Origin: Aurelia coerulea
Lineage: Eukaryota > Cnidaria > Scyphozoa > Semaeostomeae > Ulmaridae
DNA length: 64,000 nucleotides
Direction of reading: 5' to 3'
Assembly (NCBI GenBank): GCA_039566865.1
Contig: CM076945.1
Span: forward strand, 5,445,501 to 5,509,500
Part shown: piece by piece, positions 43,761 to 57,090 of the stretch
Layout of the letters: each line of letters opens with the position of its first letter
Numbering within the stretch: the first letter of the stretch is position 1
The notes under the pieces: generated by a model
What the model was told of the DNA's origin: nothing
Database searches by the model: none
The model's input: the letters and a program-made list of their open reading frames with translations, nothing else
Translations under genes and position numbers: made by a program

Positions 43761-46700
43761 ATGGCGACATTTCAATGGTCAAGACATTTACTCAAAGCAG
43801 TCTCCACGTTACGTCTTTGCCGATGCGGATTCTCTAGTAATACAAGAATATTTCCACTGACGTCTCAGGGAAGAAAAATAATATTAGCACCACCACATAG
43901 AATCACAAACGTTGCAAGATACTATGAAAAGCCGAAAGACAAGAAAGGGCCTACTCCTGGCAGCTGGGCCTTTTTGATCGGAGCATCGTCAGGACTTTTG
44001 ATAGGGGCTGTGGTACTTATAGGTAATGATGCCCATTTGTACATTGTTATGAATTTAACAGGTTGAAAATTTAAATTATAATATTGGCAAAGTTTGATTG
44101 TTTGTTGTGTTGGGTTCCAATTTTGCACACGCAAGAGTTAAAATGGTCAACAAGTAAAATTGATTAGAAAGATAGGCCTCTAGTCTTGTATCTCTGCAAG
44201 GTGATGACACCAAACAGTTAAAACAACAGAACAGAAAAATATTGTAATATTATATTTTTTCAACATCTGAAATGTACAGCCAATATATGAGCAACCACCA
44301 CAGTTATGTTTTATGCATGTATTATAGGTATAGGTGTGGAGGAGAGTGTTAGTTGCACTAACACATAGGATATTTCAATAAAGAGGATATTCAAAAAGAC
44401 AATAGAGAACAGAAGAAAAATGTCATACTCTGAAGACTGGTATATGAATGCAAGTGATTGCATGTGCGCAGCGAACTTTCCAGTCTGGAGTTAGACAGGT
44501 CAACTTCACTTGGACTATAAAAATGTATTGTACTACAGTAAAGTCTTGCCTTTAAGAAACTACTTCATAAGACACTCAGACCCTGAATTTTTGTGAGAAT
44601 GATGGGAAAACAACAGAGTAATTAAGGGGGGACAATAGGCTGAGGTCAAAAAATGGGTTTCGCAAAGGCGGGACTTAACTGTATTGCTTCTTTCTCTGGG
44701 TGCATGGTCATGTGCGTAAATCTTCACTTTTGTATGTAAATTGGAGATAACCTTGCAATCTTTCTTATCTTGCAGGACGTCCGGACCCCTTGGATCCAGT
44801 AAGTATTTTAAATATGTTTCTATGGAATTCATACCTTCAATATCTTGCATACTTGAACTTAGGGCAGCTCTAGCTTGCTGTGGAGGATTAAGGATTAAGG
44901 TGAAAATATTTGAATCTTTTTGCTCATGACACTGGAAATCTGTCTCACTGGGCAAAATGTCTCCAGGCTTGTGTTCACCTGCCTCCAAGAGTCATTTTTC
45001 TTTTGTATTCTCTCATATGATGTTGGGTAACGAACAAATACAAAGGAATACAAAAGATAAAGGCAAGGTTCAAAGAAATTGATATTTTCTTATATTGATC
45101 TAAAATTTTACAAAACATGTTACAACTTACTATCAGGCCTTACTGGGAATGGCATTCAATCGCTCTCGCACGCCTTGGCACACGCCTTCTCTTCCCAAGG
45201 AGTGCGATTGCCTTGTCTTTCCAAATGATGATTAAAATCTTGTTTATCTCTGGAAGCAAATACCAACCAGGAAGTCCTAAATCCAGAACCCTTGATGATT
45301 TGATAGTTATCATTAAATTGTTTACGAAAGATAATCCTGCAGGATGTGATATCACTTAAGATCACTTACTGTAGGTTGAAGAGTTTATATATTCCCAGTA
45401 AGTTGAATGATAAACTTCTCTCTTGTTGATTTTTATGGGTACAGTCAATTATAAAGTGCATTTCGTCATCTATCAAATTTAAAGATTGTTCACAGAAATC
45501 ACATACACATACTTTTTATAAGAAACTAAGAAATTGGGAAGTATAGCCCCTGGGAAGTTATTTGTTGAACAGCAGGAGGATTATGTTTTTTTTTCCAAAT
45601 TGATGATCATCAAGAGATGCCAAGATCCTAAATTAATTTACAGTATACTGTATTCATCTTGTTTTATGTTTTTTAATTCTTGCATTCGTTTTTCCAGAAT
45701 GACGATCTTTACAAGAATGGTAAGGCTTCTATTACTTGCATGTTTCAAATTGTACATACAGTAGTGGATGCTTTGGGGCCAAGGGGTTGTGGTCACCCTC
45801 CTCAATGTTGGCCAGAACAAAGAACTTTTGCTTGAAAACAATGGTGATGAGCAGTGCTTTTAATTAAAAAACAATAGCCCCCCCCTTCCAATATTAGGCA
45901 AAGTATCTGCCATTATGTACACAGTGACCTAGAAAAGCTATACATCTTGAAAATCACCCTTTTCCCGATATTAGGCAACACTTTATATTTTCTTCCTTGG
46001 GCCTTCAACTCTTAATTTATCAATTCAAAAGCTTACAGTAAGTTGCATGAAGCTACTTTATATTTTAACTATTTACCTTGTTTTGAAACATGCTATGAAA
46101 CTGCTAGAGGTTGCCCCATTTTTATTCAAGTAGAATTTGACATTATGAGAATTACAAGATTTATGTCCTGATCAATCACATGAAATATTGTTTTGGTTAA
46201 CTACTGTATAAGGCAAATATCATTCCAGACTTGGTCACACGTATACTGTATTATTGAACTAGACACCTTGTTGTATGATTTTCTGACACAATTTTGTGAA
46301 TAATTTATACTGTATTTCAGAACCAATCCCATTGGCATACATATACAGAGCAAGGGACAAGATACGTGATTTCACTGAGGTTGGTAATCTTGTTACTAAA
46401 TTTACATGTAAAAAACACAACTATTTTCTGTCAGCAAGACAAAATCACAGCTATAAAAGCTGCAATCTAAAAGTTGTGTGGTTCTTCAAAAGCTACTGAT
46501 GTAAAGTGTTACAGATGCCATGAAAAAATATGTGCTCAAACCAAACGTATCATACATTATGCAGTAAAATTTTCTTTTTGATTGCTTTTGTCAATAATCC
46601 ACATATATTTAAAGATGATGAAATATTTGTTTTCATGACCTAAAGAGTACTGTATGAAATAACGCATTGGAAATCTCATTCTGAGCTTGTATACTCTTTA

Positions 46701-49700
46701 AGCAACATCATTAATCTTGCCTAAGATCCACCAAATTGAGATTTTGGATTATCCTTCAAGTCAGCAATAATAGTTTGTGTTCCTTTTTTACATTTATGAC
46801 CAAACTAAAAGCTTAATATATGAAAAGAAATTAATCTGGTAATCATCAGTGCTTTTTGCAGCATGCTTCAAAACTAAGCAGCCCTGAAAAGAGCTAAATT
46901 TACTAATCTTAAAGCCAATCAAAAGATCAACAATGCCTGGAACATTAATTTGGTCATTGATCTACGTGCTAAAGAAAGAAATTTGAAGATCGGCCTTATA
47001 ATAAAATGTTAGTGATTTTTCAAGCAGGAGTACTTTTTTATGGGTCAACCGGTATTCGCCAACATACAGTACACTGTACAGTATATCTATTCAATTATTC
47101 TTCCTGTAAGAAACAAATGAACAGTCAAAGAAGCAATCAGCTTAGCAAGAAAATCTTTTGATTAATGAGGTCTTGCAAGCAAATGCGTTCAAGCTTGATA
47201 TCAAGCAAATAAATAACAATGTATGTTATGCGTGTAGTACATCGTAGGCATATGTAAACAAATATTTTTTGATAAAACGACAATGCACTAAGAAAGTTAT
47301 ATAAAACACATCGTTTCGAGCTTTGCTCTTCATCAGGTGTCACCTGATGAAGAGCAAAGCTTGAAACGTTGTGTTTTATAACTTTCTTTAGTACATTGTT
47401 GCTTTATCAAAAAATATTTGATTTGATATCAAGCACTTTTTCTGTACATATACCTGGAAATTTGTAGGACCTTGATAAAGTCAGCACCTGGGTTGCATTG
47501 TGTCATATAACTGTATTAGTAATGATTTCTTGATGTTCAGGGATAACCGTTTTTGCAGGTGCTTTTTCAAGCATTTTGAATTTTTTGAATAAATCTCTGA
47601 TGTCAAGTGCCTATATTCTTCTTTCTCGCCTGATTGATTTTAATCTACAATCTTCAATATTGTCTGAAAAAAGGCTCAGCCCATCACAGAGATAACATTT
47701 ATCATTGGTAGGCTGTAAATTATACCAGGAATGTAAATTTTCCTTGTCTAAAATCTCTGTTGCAGACATTTGCGGAACCATCATCTGAAAGTCTACTTCC
47801 TGACCCATTACCGGAGCCATACATTCAACCGCCATATACCTTAGTGTTAGAAATGACTGATGTTTTAGTTCACCCTGAATATGATGTGAGTATTGATTTG
47901 ATCAATGTTAGAATTTTTTTGAAAAGGAGGTTATATCAGAAGGTACTGAAAGAATTTTGTTGTTGTTGTTGTTTATGTGCTCATAGTATCAGTATCATAG
48001 TATGAGATGAGGTATCAAGTAACAAGAGGTGAATTGCAATTAAAATGTCAGCAGAAATGTTGTACATCAACAGTGAGTGCGGCTCAGACATCTCTCAGCA
48101 TCTTCTGTCAACATTTCCTATTCAAGCAAGTCTCAAGTTCAGAAAATTTTCACATAATATGTAGTTAATGTTTGAGCTGCTCTTTGCCTAGCCTGCTCGC
48201 AGACTTTACTATGCTTAAAAGTTTTGCCATTTTGCTGTTCTTTTGTCAAAGAAACTGCAAAGACTCTTACAGAAGAATAGTAAGTGTTAGCCATTTAGCC
48301 AAAATATCTGGAACAAGTGATATTTTTTATGATATACAGGGCCATAGGAAGAAGATTCGGATTGGAAGACAATTGTTCTTAAAACAATAGAGAACAAGAC
48401 ATCTAATTAATTCGTGTGATGTAGCACCATTGTTTTCAAAATTATTGGGGGCTTAAGCCCCCCTGCCCCCCCCCACTTCCTACGGGCCTGTGATATATAA
48501 CTGGTAGATATTTGAATTCAAACCAATAAATTGGGAGTTCTCTTTTGCCAATCAAGTTAAGTCTTTAGACAACTTTTTCTCAGCTTGATTTTTGCAATTA
48601 CCAGACAAGAAATTTTCAAGAAATCGCTTTCAATGTGGAAACAAGCTGGCTGAAAAATTGATAACGGATTGCCAAATTGTGATTCAGAATTTTAACCACT
48701 GATAAAATGTTCAGTCTTCAAAATCACTCCATTTTGAATTATTTAAGTTGGTCAATCAAAGTGGCATAGCCTATTTTGTTTCTTTTTGGATGTCAACTTT
48801 TAAAGGATTTTGTATGCTTCAATTATTAAACATTTTTACTTGTAGAGAAACAGTGGTTGGAGATTTCGGAAAAGACCTGGTGTAGAGAAGTTCTTGTCAG
48901 CATTATCAGCACCATACTTTGAAATTGTGATTTACACACATGAGAATGGATTTGTAAGTTTTGTGAAATATGTCGTTTAGATACTTTGATATTTTCATCA
49001 GGGATCAATATTTTTGTCAAAAACAATTATTTCGTGCCCATTTTATTTTTTGTTTTTCCTTAACAACCGCCTAAAGTTTGGCTATTTCAGTATATTTACC
49101 CGTAATTTTGAATTATTATGTTGTCAACACCATTCAGATTAAACTACAGTAGAATTTGTAGTGTTGGTAATGAGATACCAGATGACATTAAGTGAAGCAA
49201 TCTCTGCTTCAACTAAGTTAAATTTATTAACCCTTCCGAAATTATAGCTTTGAACGCTTGTAAGAAAAATTAACTGATAAAGATCACAGATCAAAATATT
49301 GGAATTAAATCTGCAATTTATTCTTCATGAAATTTAGAGAGACATTTTGTGGACGTTCTCACCAATTATGTTTGAGGCATATTAAGCTATTATGTGCAGC
49401 CATTCTCTAAAATTTCTGTTGGCATCATGATATTTCAAATTGACGCTGTCCTATGTGTTGCAGAGTGCTTCGCCAGTTGTTGATGGCTTGGATCCAGAAG
49501 GATTTATAATGTATCGTCTATTTCGAGACGCTACAAAATATGACAAGGGAACACATTTGAAGGTAGGTTTTACTGTATTTGTTCAAACAAAGTTAGCTTT
49601 TCGTTGTAGGTTTGTAGACGGTTGATTTGAGATTCCGATTTGCTGTCTGTTTTGACATTACGGCAATTATGATTGATCCCCTGGCTCAGAAAAGCAGCCA

Positions 49701-52700
49701 TATTTGTCGAAATGTACCATCATGATTTAGCCACCAAGTTGAAAGGAAAGGCTAAAAATTTGATGTTGAAACTTTGTTCAAGTCCGGGGTTTCAGCAATT
49801 AATGTCAAAAAGCAACCTTACCAACTGCAGAACACTAATTTTGAGTTCTTTCCAAGTTTTAAGATCTCTTTCTGTTGTAAATTGGTACACAATTTTTCGC
49901 AAGTTATGACCCAATGTCGTCGCCATTTTGTAAGAGTACGCGATAAGGCTAGCCTCGGTTTGGAGGATCGATTGTGACGTCGGAAAGTATTTGAGAGTTT
50001 TGTGGGAAAACAGCCTCGTTCAGGTCGAAGGCGAAGTGAGCGAAATAACGTCATAAATAATGCTAACGTTCATGATGATTTTTAACGCTGTTTATGAAAT
50101 TGCTCTAATAAACTAGAGTGGTTGAGAAGTTTTGGCCCGTTTTCAGCTTTAAAACAGTAACAACGTGAAGCGAAATCTGCAAAAACAGAAGAGGAGTGTT
50201 AAATGTGCTTCTTTTGCTCGAAAATGATAAACATGACTAATGTCAATTTTTTATTAAAGCATTGGTCATGTAATCAGTTATCATCGTTTGAAGCTGAATA
50301 CGACTAGTGCATTTTTAGAAAGAGATTTGAAGCAAAATCACACAACTTTAGAACGAAATGGTAGCGTTGAATGAAATCATATATGGTTGGTTGATTCAAA
50401 ACACAATTTACGATTGTAAATTTCCTCAAAAGCCATCTTCTACTCATTCACACATTTATCAGTCAGGAAATTCAGTAGTTCTTTAGCAATACTATCATAG
50501 CAACTACAAAGTAAGTCTTTCCCTTCTTTTCTAGGATTTGCCTCACATTAATAGAGATTTATCAAGAGTCATCTTACTTGATTGCAACACTACTGCTGGG
50601 AGCATAACCCCAAGGAATTCATTAATCATCAAGAAATGGGAAGGTGACCCACGTGACACAACCCTGGCCGATCTCATTCCATTTTTCCAAGGTATGTTAA
50701 ATTTTTGTCCATTTGTTATAGTTTGCTTTGATTTTCAATCAAAAGTAGAAAGGGGATATCAACGATGCTATCAAAATTGAACTAATTTAAAATTGGGAGA
50801 TTTTCAGAGAGATTTTTGTCTTAAGATCTCAAGACGTTGTTGTTCGTGCCCAACCGTTGCTTGGAATAGATTATGCTTCGCATCCTTTGCAATGCTTTAC
50901 CAAGGCACAATATTTGTTGTCCTAGATAGTTTTTGAACAGTTTGTACTTGTTGAACGGTGCTGGATGATTGCTGTTTAAGTCATATAACGGAGCAAAGGG
51001 CTCGTGTCGTCAGTCTATCAGGCTAGCAAATTTGACTAAAAATTTTAGGCGTGTTTTCCCATATTCTGAGATAAGAATTTTTTATAAGATCGCTTGTTAC
51101 AGCACCACGATGTGACCGATTTTGACAAACTAAACTAAATAGACATCAACTCGTAGGAGTCTGTTAAACAGCCAAAAAACTACAGGCTCGCAAGTGCCTA
51201 AACATTTCCCAACTCACTCGTTATATTCATGGACTCAGAAACAAGATAGTAGGGAATTTAATTAGACTGTTTACTGAAAAGATTTAGACAGTGGAGACAA
51301 GTGCTCGAATACATTAGCAAATTATGGATTAGAATGTTTAGACGTCTATTATTCAGTTTGAAGGAGTGTAGCAAATTTGAACAACCTCTAAATCCAAAAC
51401 AGACATGTGGATTGATTACTGGTAGAAAGAATATTGTTTGTGAGTTGTAGCTAATTAAAGACTGAAGGAATCCTAAAAGAATGCAAATATTCGTTCATTG
51501 TAAGTTACGTTTTTTCTATCCCTTGAACATGACTAAACTCGTTTTATAGGGTTGGTGCTATGGCTTTTACAGGGTATTTATTACGTAAGGGCTGTTATTC
51601 TAACGAGAGATGTTTACAATATTGCATTTAAAGGATTGAAACGTTAGCGTGTGCGCTGATTTCCATCCAATTTCGATTAGGTAAACCGTACTACCTTTAA
51701 CGAGGTCGGTGTAAAATTCTATTGCAGTTTTCTTTCAAGTAAATGGTTGTGAAGGAACTTTGAGCTTTTTGGCGTAAATCTGTCGTGGAAATTTATTGAT
51801 ATCTTGATTAGTTTCAAAATGGCGGCATTCATTAAATTTGAGACTATGACGTTAGCCTCACTACACAAGGACCCTCAACTTACGCTCATCTAATTGAAGT
51901 GAATTAATGTTGTTGTTGTCGCTCCAGTTGAGGGCCTTATGGACAAACTCTTCTCAAAACGGCAAAAAAATTCTCGCCAGGAACAAATTTGTTCCTGGAC
52001 CAATCAGGATGCAAGACTTGAAATAACTTGATGGGATTGGCTGATTCTTCTTCAATTCAAAATTCCCGCCAAGGGCAAACAAAAGCGTTCGAACAACGCG
52101 TTCGCCTGAACTGCTGCAACGATCAAAATCTCAAAGTAACGAGCGAATTTACGAGATCTTTTGCGTCCCCAAACAACCAAAATATCACCTATAGGTAGGA
52201 TTTTTTTGCTTTAATAGCTTGAAGAAACATTCATCTAAGTACTGATAGCTTGTTTTGCAGTGTAGCACTTCAGGAAAACCACTTTTTGCGGCGTTTTAGG
52301 GTCGGTGGCTTTGAGAAAAAATGGCGGATGATTTAGGCCATGTCCGTTTCTGGAAGTGTATGTCCATGAGTCGTAGTTATAGCGTCCATCAGCCTATCAA
52401 TAGCGATAACCTACGAACATATAATCAGTCTACTATGACGTTATACAATGTCTAGATCCTAAACCAGAAAAGCTACTGATTTCTGCTTGCCACCATATTG
52501 TAGACCTTAATAAACCATTGTTTTTTAGGTTATATCATTTTTCCCCTATTGGCTCAGGATTTACGATTATTTAAATTTTTCGACATGTTCCATGAATTTT
52601 TTTGAAAAATGATTAAGTTGCCGCCATTTTGAAAAAATCAAAATATCAAAATCCACGGCAGATTTACATAAATTCCTTTTAGGCAATTCAATTCAAAGAA

Positions 52701-55671
52701 AAATGTAAAATAATTTTACACCCAACTTTTTAAAGATTTGAAAGATTTGAGTCATATGCTCAGCATTTTTGAACATTGCTGCCAGTGTGATTTCTGTTGA
52801 TACTTAGTTTGAGATATTGCTATGTACTCTCGAAGACCTAACCAACAAAATGAATTAATTCTACATTTAGAGCATTACAAATTGAAGAAACTCTCACGAA
52901 AATTGTGTTTATTTCATCGTACCAGCCTTCATGAAAAACGAGCCCAGTCATGTTGCGAGACAGGAAAAGCGAGCTTAAATTTAGCGAATATTTGCATTCT
53001 TCTATGATTGTTAAGGTTTTTAATTTGTTGCAACTCATTCATTCAGTAGGAGGGAACGGACTCAGAAAAAATAGTCTAACCAACCGTGATTTATATTCAA
53101 GTTTGTTTCAGATTTAAGGGTTGTTCAAATTTGCTTTTCTCCTTCAAACAGAATAGTATGCGTCTAAATATTGTGATCCATAATTTGCTACTACATTCAA
53201 GAATTCGTCTCCACTATGCAAATCTTTCCAGTAAATAGTCTAAATGGATTAAGTGGAGGCACATAAAGAATTCTATTGAGGAAATTTAATCTAGCTTCCA
53301 TATTCAGACTAGAGACACCGTAAACCCAATGTGCCCAACGAATGACGGTATTGAGAATACGGAGCACTTTTTGTTGCTTTACCCTTCGTTTGTCGTTCAC
53401 TGACGAAATCTTCTCGCTGGAGTTTCGTTAGTATTACGACCATTTGTTGAAATCAACAGCCTTTCTAACAACGATCTTGTACACATTTTGTTGTATGGTG
53501 ATAAAGACCTTTCTGATAACATTAATAAAGACATCCTCGAATTAACTCTTGATTTCATACAAAAAACAGGTCGGTTTAATTAGATTTGAATCCTTGTTTT
53601 ACACCACTCAGCCACAAAGTCCTTTTTTTTTCTTCCCTGTTTTTTCACTCCTGTACGTCTGTTTTGCATTGGATGTTGGGTAATTTCAGTGTATATAAAA
53701 TGTTTGTGATTGACGTGTAACTCACACTTAAATTATAAGCCTTCAAATGGTTGCCTGACATCCAATGTGAAACTGACTCAAGTGTTTATCAGTAGAGATT
53801 GTTTGCGCGTAATTATAGTAGTAAATGTATTTAATTGTATGTAGGTTTAATTTAGTTGCTCGTCTTTATGTCAAAGCCATGGGGTAGTCATGGTATTTTG
53901 CTTCCCATGGTATCTCGTCCTGGTAGTGCAGTAAAGTAGCTCGTAAGTGTTGTTTTAAGTAATCCCGTTTTTGTAAATTTTTATACTGAAAGAAAAATAT
54001 TCAGACTAAGAAGGTTGTAGATGAACGTTCAACGCAATACAAAGCGGAAAGGGAATCAAATGATTTTATTAGTTTTCACTTTCATGAATGATTTTAAATA
54101 GACATTTTTTCAGGGGACCTTGAAAGAACCAAGCATGAATATTTGAGCAGGATTTCTTGAATGCTACATTCATGCCCATGATATGTTTTAAGCACTTTAT
54201 GCTATTTTGTGCTACTTAGGTAATGCAATCTTTTCTTTTCTGCAGTGTTTTGGCACTGTAACACCCAAAGTGATGCAATGTCAAAAACAGGGGTAAAGAT
54301 ACTTTACAGTGTCCAATACTATATTGAGAAAGATAAGCAAAGTATAATTGATTTCTGGAAACTTCCGCGAAAAAGGTGGTTTGCTGGCTTGAGGCAAGAA
54401 GTGCCACTTGATTTGTTGCTCCTGGAATTAAGGCAAATAGTCCTCGGTTATAAACATATAGCTTTACAATAATTAGAGGGTGGTCCTTGTTCAAGGTAGA
54501 GACCGGTTTTGTTCATCTGAAGCACAGTGGCAATGAAATCCATTACTTTTTCAATGACCTACCTTTCCCCACTCCGATCCATTTTGCCCCGCTTTACCCT
54601 GGGAAGAAGAATAACTCAAAGGGGTTTCGGGGGGGGGAGGTAAAATAATGCATTATTGTGAAGAATAACCTCCCCGCCTTTGTTCAAAAGTGATTATAGC
54701 CTATCGCATTTTATTTCAGTTCCAAATCATGTTTTGACATTGTTCATTTACTGTTTTCTTCCAGCAATTGTTGCATCGGGAATAGATGATGTTCGCGATG
54801 TACTGGATTTTTATCGAGGAGAAGAAGATGTTGTGGCAGCGTTTAAAAGAAATCAAGAGGCACTTAGAAAACAACAAGAAGAACAATTAGTGCAAATGCA
54901 ACAGAAAACAACTGGGAGGTGGTCATTTTTTGGAAGGGTATGTAACGGTTTAGAGCATAGGTTCCAAATCTTTAACTCGGCGTAAAAAGGTGCGTCTAAA
55001 ATTGTATGACCTATTTCTTTTAATTGAATGGTTTGAAAGATTCTTCAGCTACTTAACTATAATTCTACCGTTGGACTTTTTGAAAGTTTTGAATAATTTT
55101 CGAAATTGCAGCGTATCTTACATTTCAACTCATTTGAGGATGTAACGTCATCAAATTTCTAAATCATAAACCAGTAGTGTGACAGACTTTTGCTTGATAC
55201 CATATTGTAGACATCCATAAACTATGGATTTCCTCGAAATTAGTTCATGTTGCGTCAAACAGTTAAGAAACTACGATGATTTTAAGTTTTTTTTGAAACG
55301 CCATCTTTTCTTGATATTTTTATCTGAATGAAAATGGATGCGATCTTATTCCAATTTTTTCTAGTTGTCCTGCCATATAAATTGTTAATTTTCTTTGAAA
55401 ATTTACAACCAACGATGAACATGACTAACTGCCTCTGAAACATTGTCAAAGTTGATCAAAATGATAGGTACTGCAATTTTTTGCTGGCCATGAACAGATC
55501 GATTAATAACAGTTGACCTGGTAGGGTACTTGTGGAATTGCTCAAGCAGCGGAATACATCAGACAGTTTAGCTTTCATCATCCAGTAACAACCCTCAAAT
55601 GTTTTGAAACAAATTTTGCTTTTCCATTCTGCACCATAACTATTTCGATTGCATTTTTCTTCCAGCGATAA
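43761..55671 (+). CDS. TIMM50: TIMM50, mitochondrial inner-membrane translocase TIM23 subunit
   Basis: TIM50 is the receptor of the TIM23 complex that takes presequence proteins from TOM in the intermembrane space. The exons 43761-44022, 44776-44798, 45698-45719, 46321-46379, 47766-47885, 48846-48953, 49464-49562, 50535-50691, 54765-54937 and 55666-55671 join in phase and give 342 residues (human 353). The N-terminus [14 protein letters not shown] with Ser/Arg is a presequence. Residues about 68-88 ([19 protein letters not shown]) form the single membrane span. Exons 2-4 form the linker ending [12 protein letters not shown]. Residues about 145-290 are the FCP1-like domain: [48 protein letters not shown]. 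The Fcp1 catalytic D-x-D is replaced by E-M-T, as expected for this non-catalytic receptor. The last codon pair is Arg-stop after WSFFGR. The start has a good AAAATGG context. Confidence 0.92.
44776..45719 (+). other. TIMM50: TIMM50 micro-exons 2 and 3 (23 and 22 nt)
   Basis: Exon 2 (44776-44798) codes GRPDPLDP and exon 3 (45698-45719) NDDLYKN, both flanked by clean splice sites (ttgcag / gtaagt; ttccag / gtaagg) and both needed to keep phase between exon 1 and exon 4. They form the segment just behind the membrane span, facing the intermembrane space. Confidence 0.8.
47260..47420. mobile_element. Long hairpin, near-perfect 80-bp inverted repeat
   Basis: The arms meet at 47,342/47,343 with no spacer (AGGTGT then CACCTGATGAAGAGC). 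They pair through AGAGCAAAGC-TTGAAACG, GTGTTTTATA, CTTTCT and out to AAATATTTTTTGAT. It lies in the TIMM50 intron between exons 4 and 5. Confidence 0.85.
48336..48494. mobile_element. Small hAT-like MITE with CAGGGCC-TAGGAAG termini
   Basis: ACAGGGCCATAGGAAGAAG at the left is mirrored by a right end that reads ACAGGCCCGTAGGAAGTGG on the other strand. A G/C-rich GGGGGCTTAAGCCCCC palindrome lies inside. It sits in a TIMM50 intron. hAT assignment is from the CAGGG-type end only. Confidence 0.55.
51848..52440. repeat. Dispersed element sharing blocks with 34,690-34,780 and 58,895-59,000
   Basis: GCCTCACTACACAAGGACCC and TTGTTGTTGTCGCTCCAG are found in reverse orientation at 58,900-58,993. The right part AGCGATAACCTACGAAC-AT-TAATCAGTCTA matches 34,751-34,785. 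It lies in the large TIMM50 intron 8. Confidence 0.6.
53300..53990 (+). mobile_element. LINE 3' fragment with 3' UTR (CR1/Jockey-like), in-frame stop
   Basis: The plus strand reads [19 protein letters not shown], a TGA at 53,401, then [17 protein letters not shown] and TGRFN-stop. It is followed by about 400 bp of 3' UTR including CCATGGGGTAGTCATGG and CCCATGGTATCTCG. It belongs to the same family as 38,106-38,790, is truncated and disabled, and lies in TIMM50 intron 8. Confidence 0.75.
54954..55300 (+). mobile_element. Copy of the Mutator-like MITE half, 16 bp after a TIMM50 splice donor
   Basis: AGCATAGGTTCCAAATC, CTACCGTTGGACTTTT, GACGTCATCAAATTTCTAA and CATGTTGCGTCAAACAGTT match 36,587-36,925 in order. 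The mirrored right half is missing. It begins 16 bp past the donor of TIMM50 exon 9 (54,937/54,938). Confidence 0.7.
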
Positions 55672-56225
55672 CAGCTATACATATGAACAGCAATTACCAT
55701 GCAGCTCAGCAAAGAGCTCTTCATCTCAGTACTTCAAAGGCAGCAAGGTTACTGGCAAAGACAACTCCAGATGCGTCCTGAAACAATTGAAGGTAACTCG
55801 TAGGAACATTTTACTGAAAATGGCTCGTATCAATGATATTATTTTATGTTTTGTAGTAGGCAATCTGCTTTATTACATTTATAATTCAATGAGGAATGCA
55901 TGATGTGTTATGTGCTTTCTGTCACTTTGGTTCTTGAAAAACTGCTTTTGTTGCTATTTGCTTGGTGAGATCAGGGGCGGACTGGCCAGTCGGGCTACCG
56001 GGCTGGAGCCCGAAGGGCCCCGTCAGCCAGGGCTCCTCTGGGCCCCTTTTATGCTTGAAGAAGAAATATTTCAGATAGTTAGTTCTGGATTAATTTTAGA
56101 AATTGACTTTAGGAATTTGCAACTATAGAAATTGACGAAATTGGAGCAGCTCAGGCCCAAAGAGGTTCGACCCTTCTCACAACTTGACCTCATGCCTCTA
56201 GTACACAGGATACTGACCTAACTTC

Positions 56226-56855
56226 TTACTAAATGTGTATACACCGTTACCGTTAGAGGCACAGTTCTCTTGAACGCAAAACAGTTTGCAGATTTTTGCA
56301 TTTTGGATGGAATTCTCACTCACACAGTAACGGAAACGGTGTTATAAGCTAAATAAGTTTGCATGTTAATTTTGATAGGGTTTTGAGATAAAACTGTGTC
56401 GAATTTATGTATTTGAGTCGTACAATTGTATGTTGAATCCGCAACATGTGATATAAAGTAACTAAAAAGCTATTATATATATCCTTGTCATTTGATTTTG
56501 TGAATAAGCCCCCTCTCTGATTAGCCCCCTCTATTTTAAGCCCCCCCCCTGGAGTGTCCGAATTTCAATAAGCCCCCGGGCTTAATAGAGCTTTTAGGGT
56601 ATACTAAATGTATATACACCACACCGTTCCCATTACTACAATAGAAGGACATTTCCTTTTATCTCAAAAAATTTACAAATTTTTGCTTTTTGACCGGAAT
56701 TCTTACTCACACAGTAACGGGAATGATGTATAAACTAAATGTCTTTACACCATTCCCGTTACTATACAAGACGGACATCGTCCTTTGACCGTAAAAAATG
56801 TTGCAGATTTTTGCATTTTGGGTGGAATGCTCACTCACACAGTAGCAGAGACCCC
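56226..56855. mobile_element. Three copies of a ~130-bp TIR element
   Basis: Copies at 56,226-56,348, 56,601-56,730 and 56,731-56,855 each run from ACTAAATGT-TA-ACACC through TTTTTGC-TTTTTG to CTCACACAGTA. The last two abut. In each, the left CCGTTACCGTTA-type end mirrors the right TAACGGAAACGG-type end. A G/C-rich CCCCCT segment (56,505-56,600) between copies 1 and 2 recurs inverted at 59,570-59,665. Confidence 0.7.
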
Positions 56856-56887
56856 AAACTACCACGTAATTACAAACAATAAATGAA

Positions 56888-57090
56888 GGTGCTGTGGCGC
56901 AGTTGTGTAATCCTCTGACTTTGCAGCCAGAATAGTCAGGCGGACAGGGCTCGATACCCGGTAGAGCCCCACCACTAAAACGTCATGACAAGGGGTCGCG
57001 GACTCGATTAGCGCTTAGCTACTTCTGTGATCCCAGCGCTTGGTGCTAAAATCCGCAACTTCACCTTCATATTCACAATACATTAATCAG
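56888..57090 (+). repeat. tRNA-derived SINE, plus strand
   Basis: An A-box-like TGGCGCAGTTGTG and a B box GGGCTCGATACC about 45 nt later mark a tRNA-like head. It is followed by GAGCCCCACCACTAAAAC and a body that ends in AT-rich sequence. Confidence 0.6.

Noticed and set aside
55649..55903. Long last exon of TIMM50 in the [10 protein letters not shown] frame
   Set aside because: Exon 9 ends in phase 0, which reads CGA TAA after the acceptor at 55,665; the 84-residue frame is out of phase.
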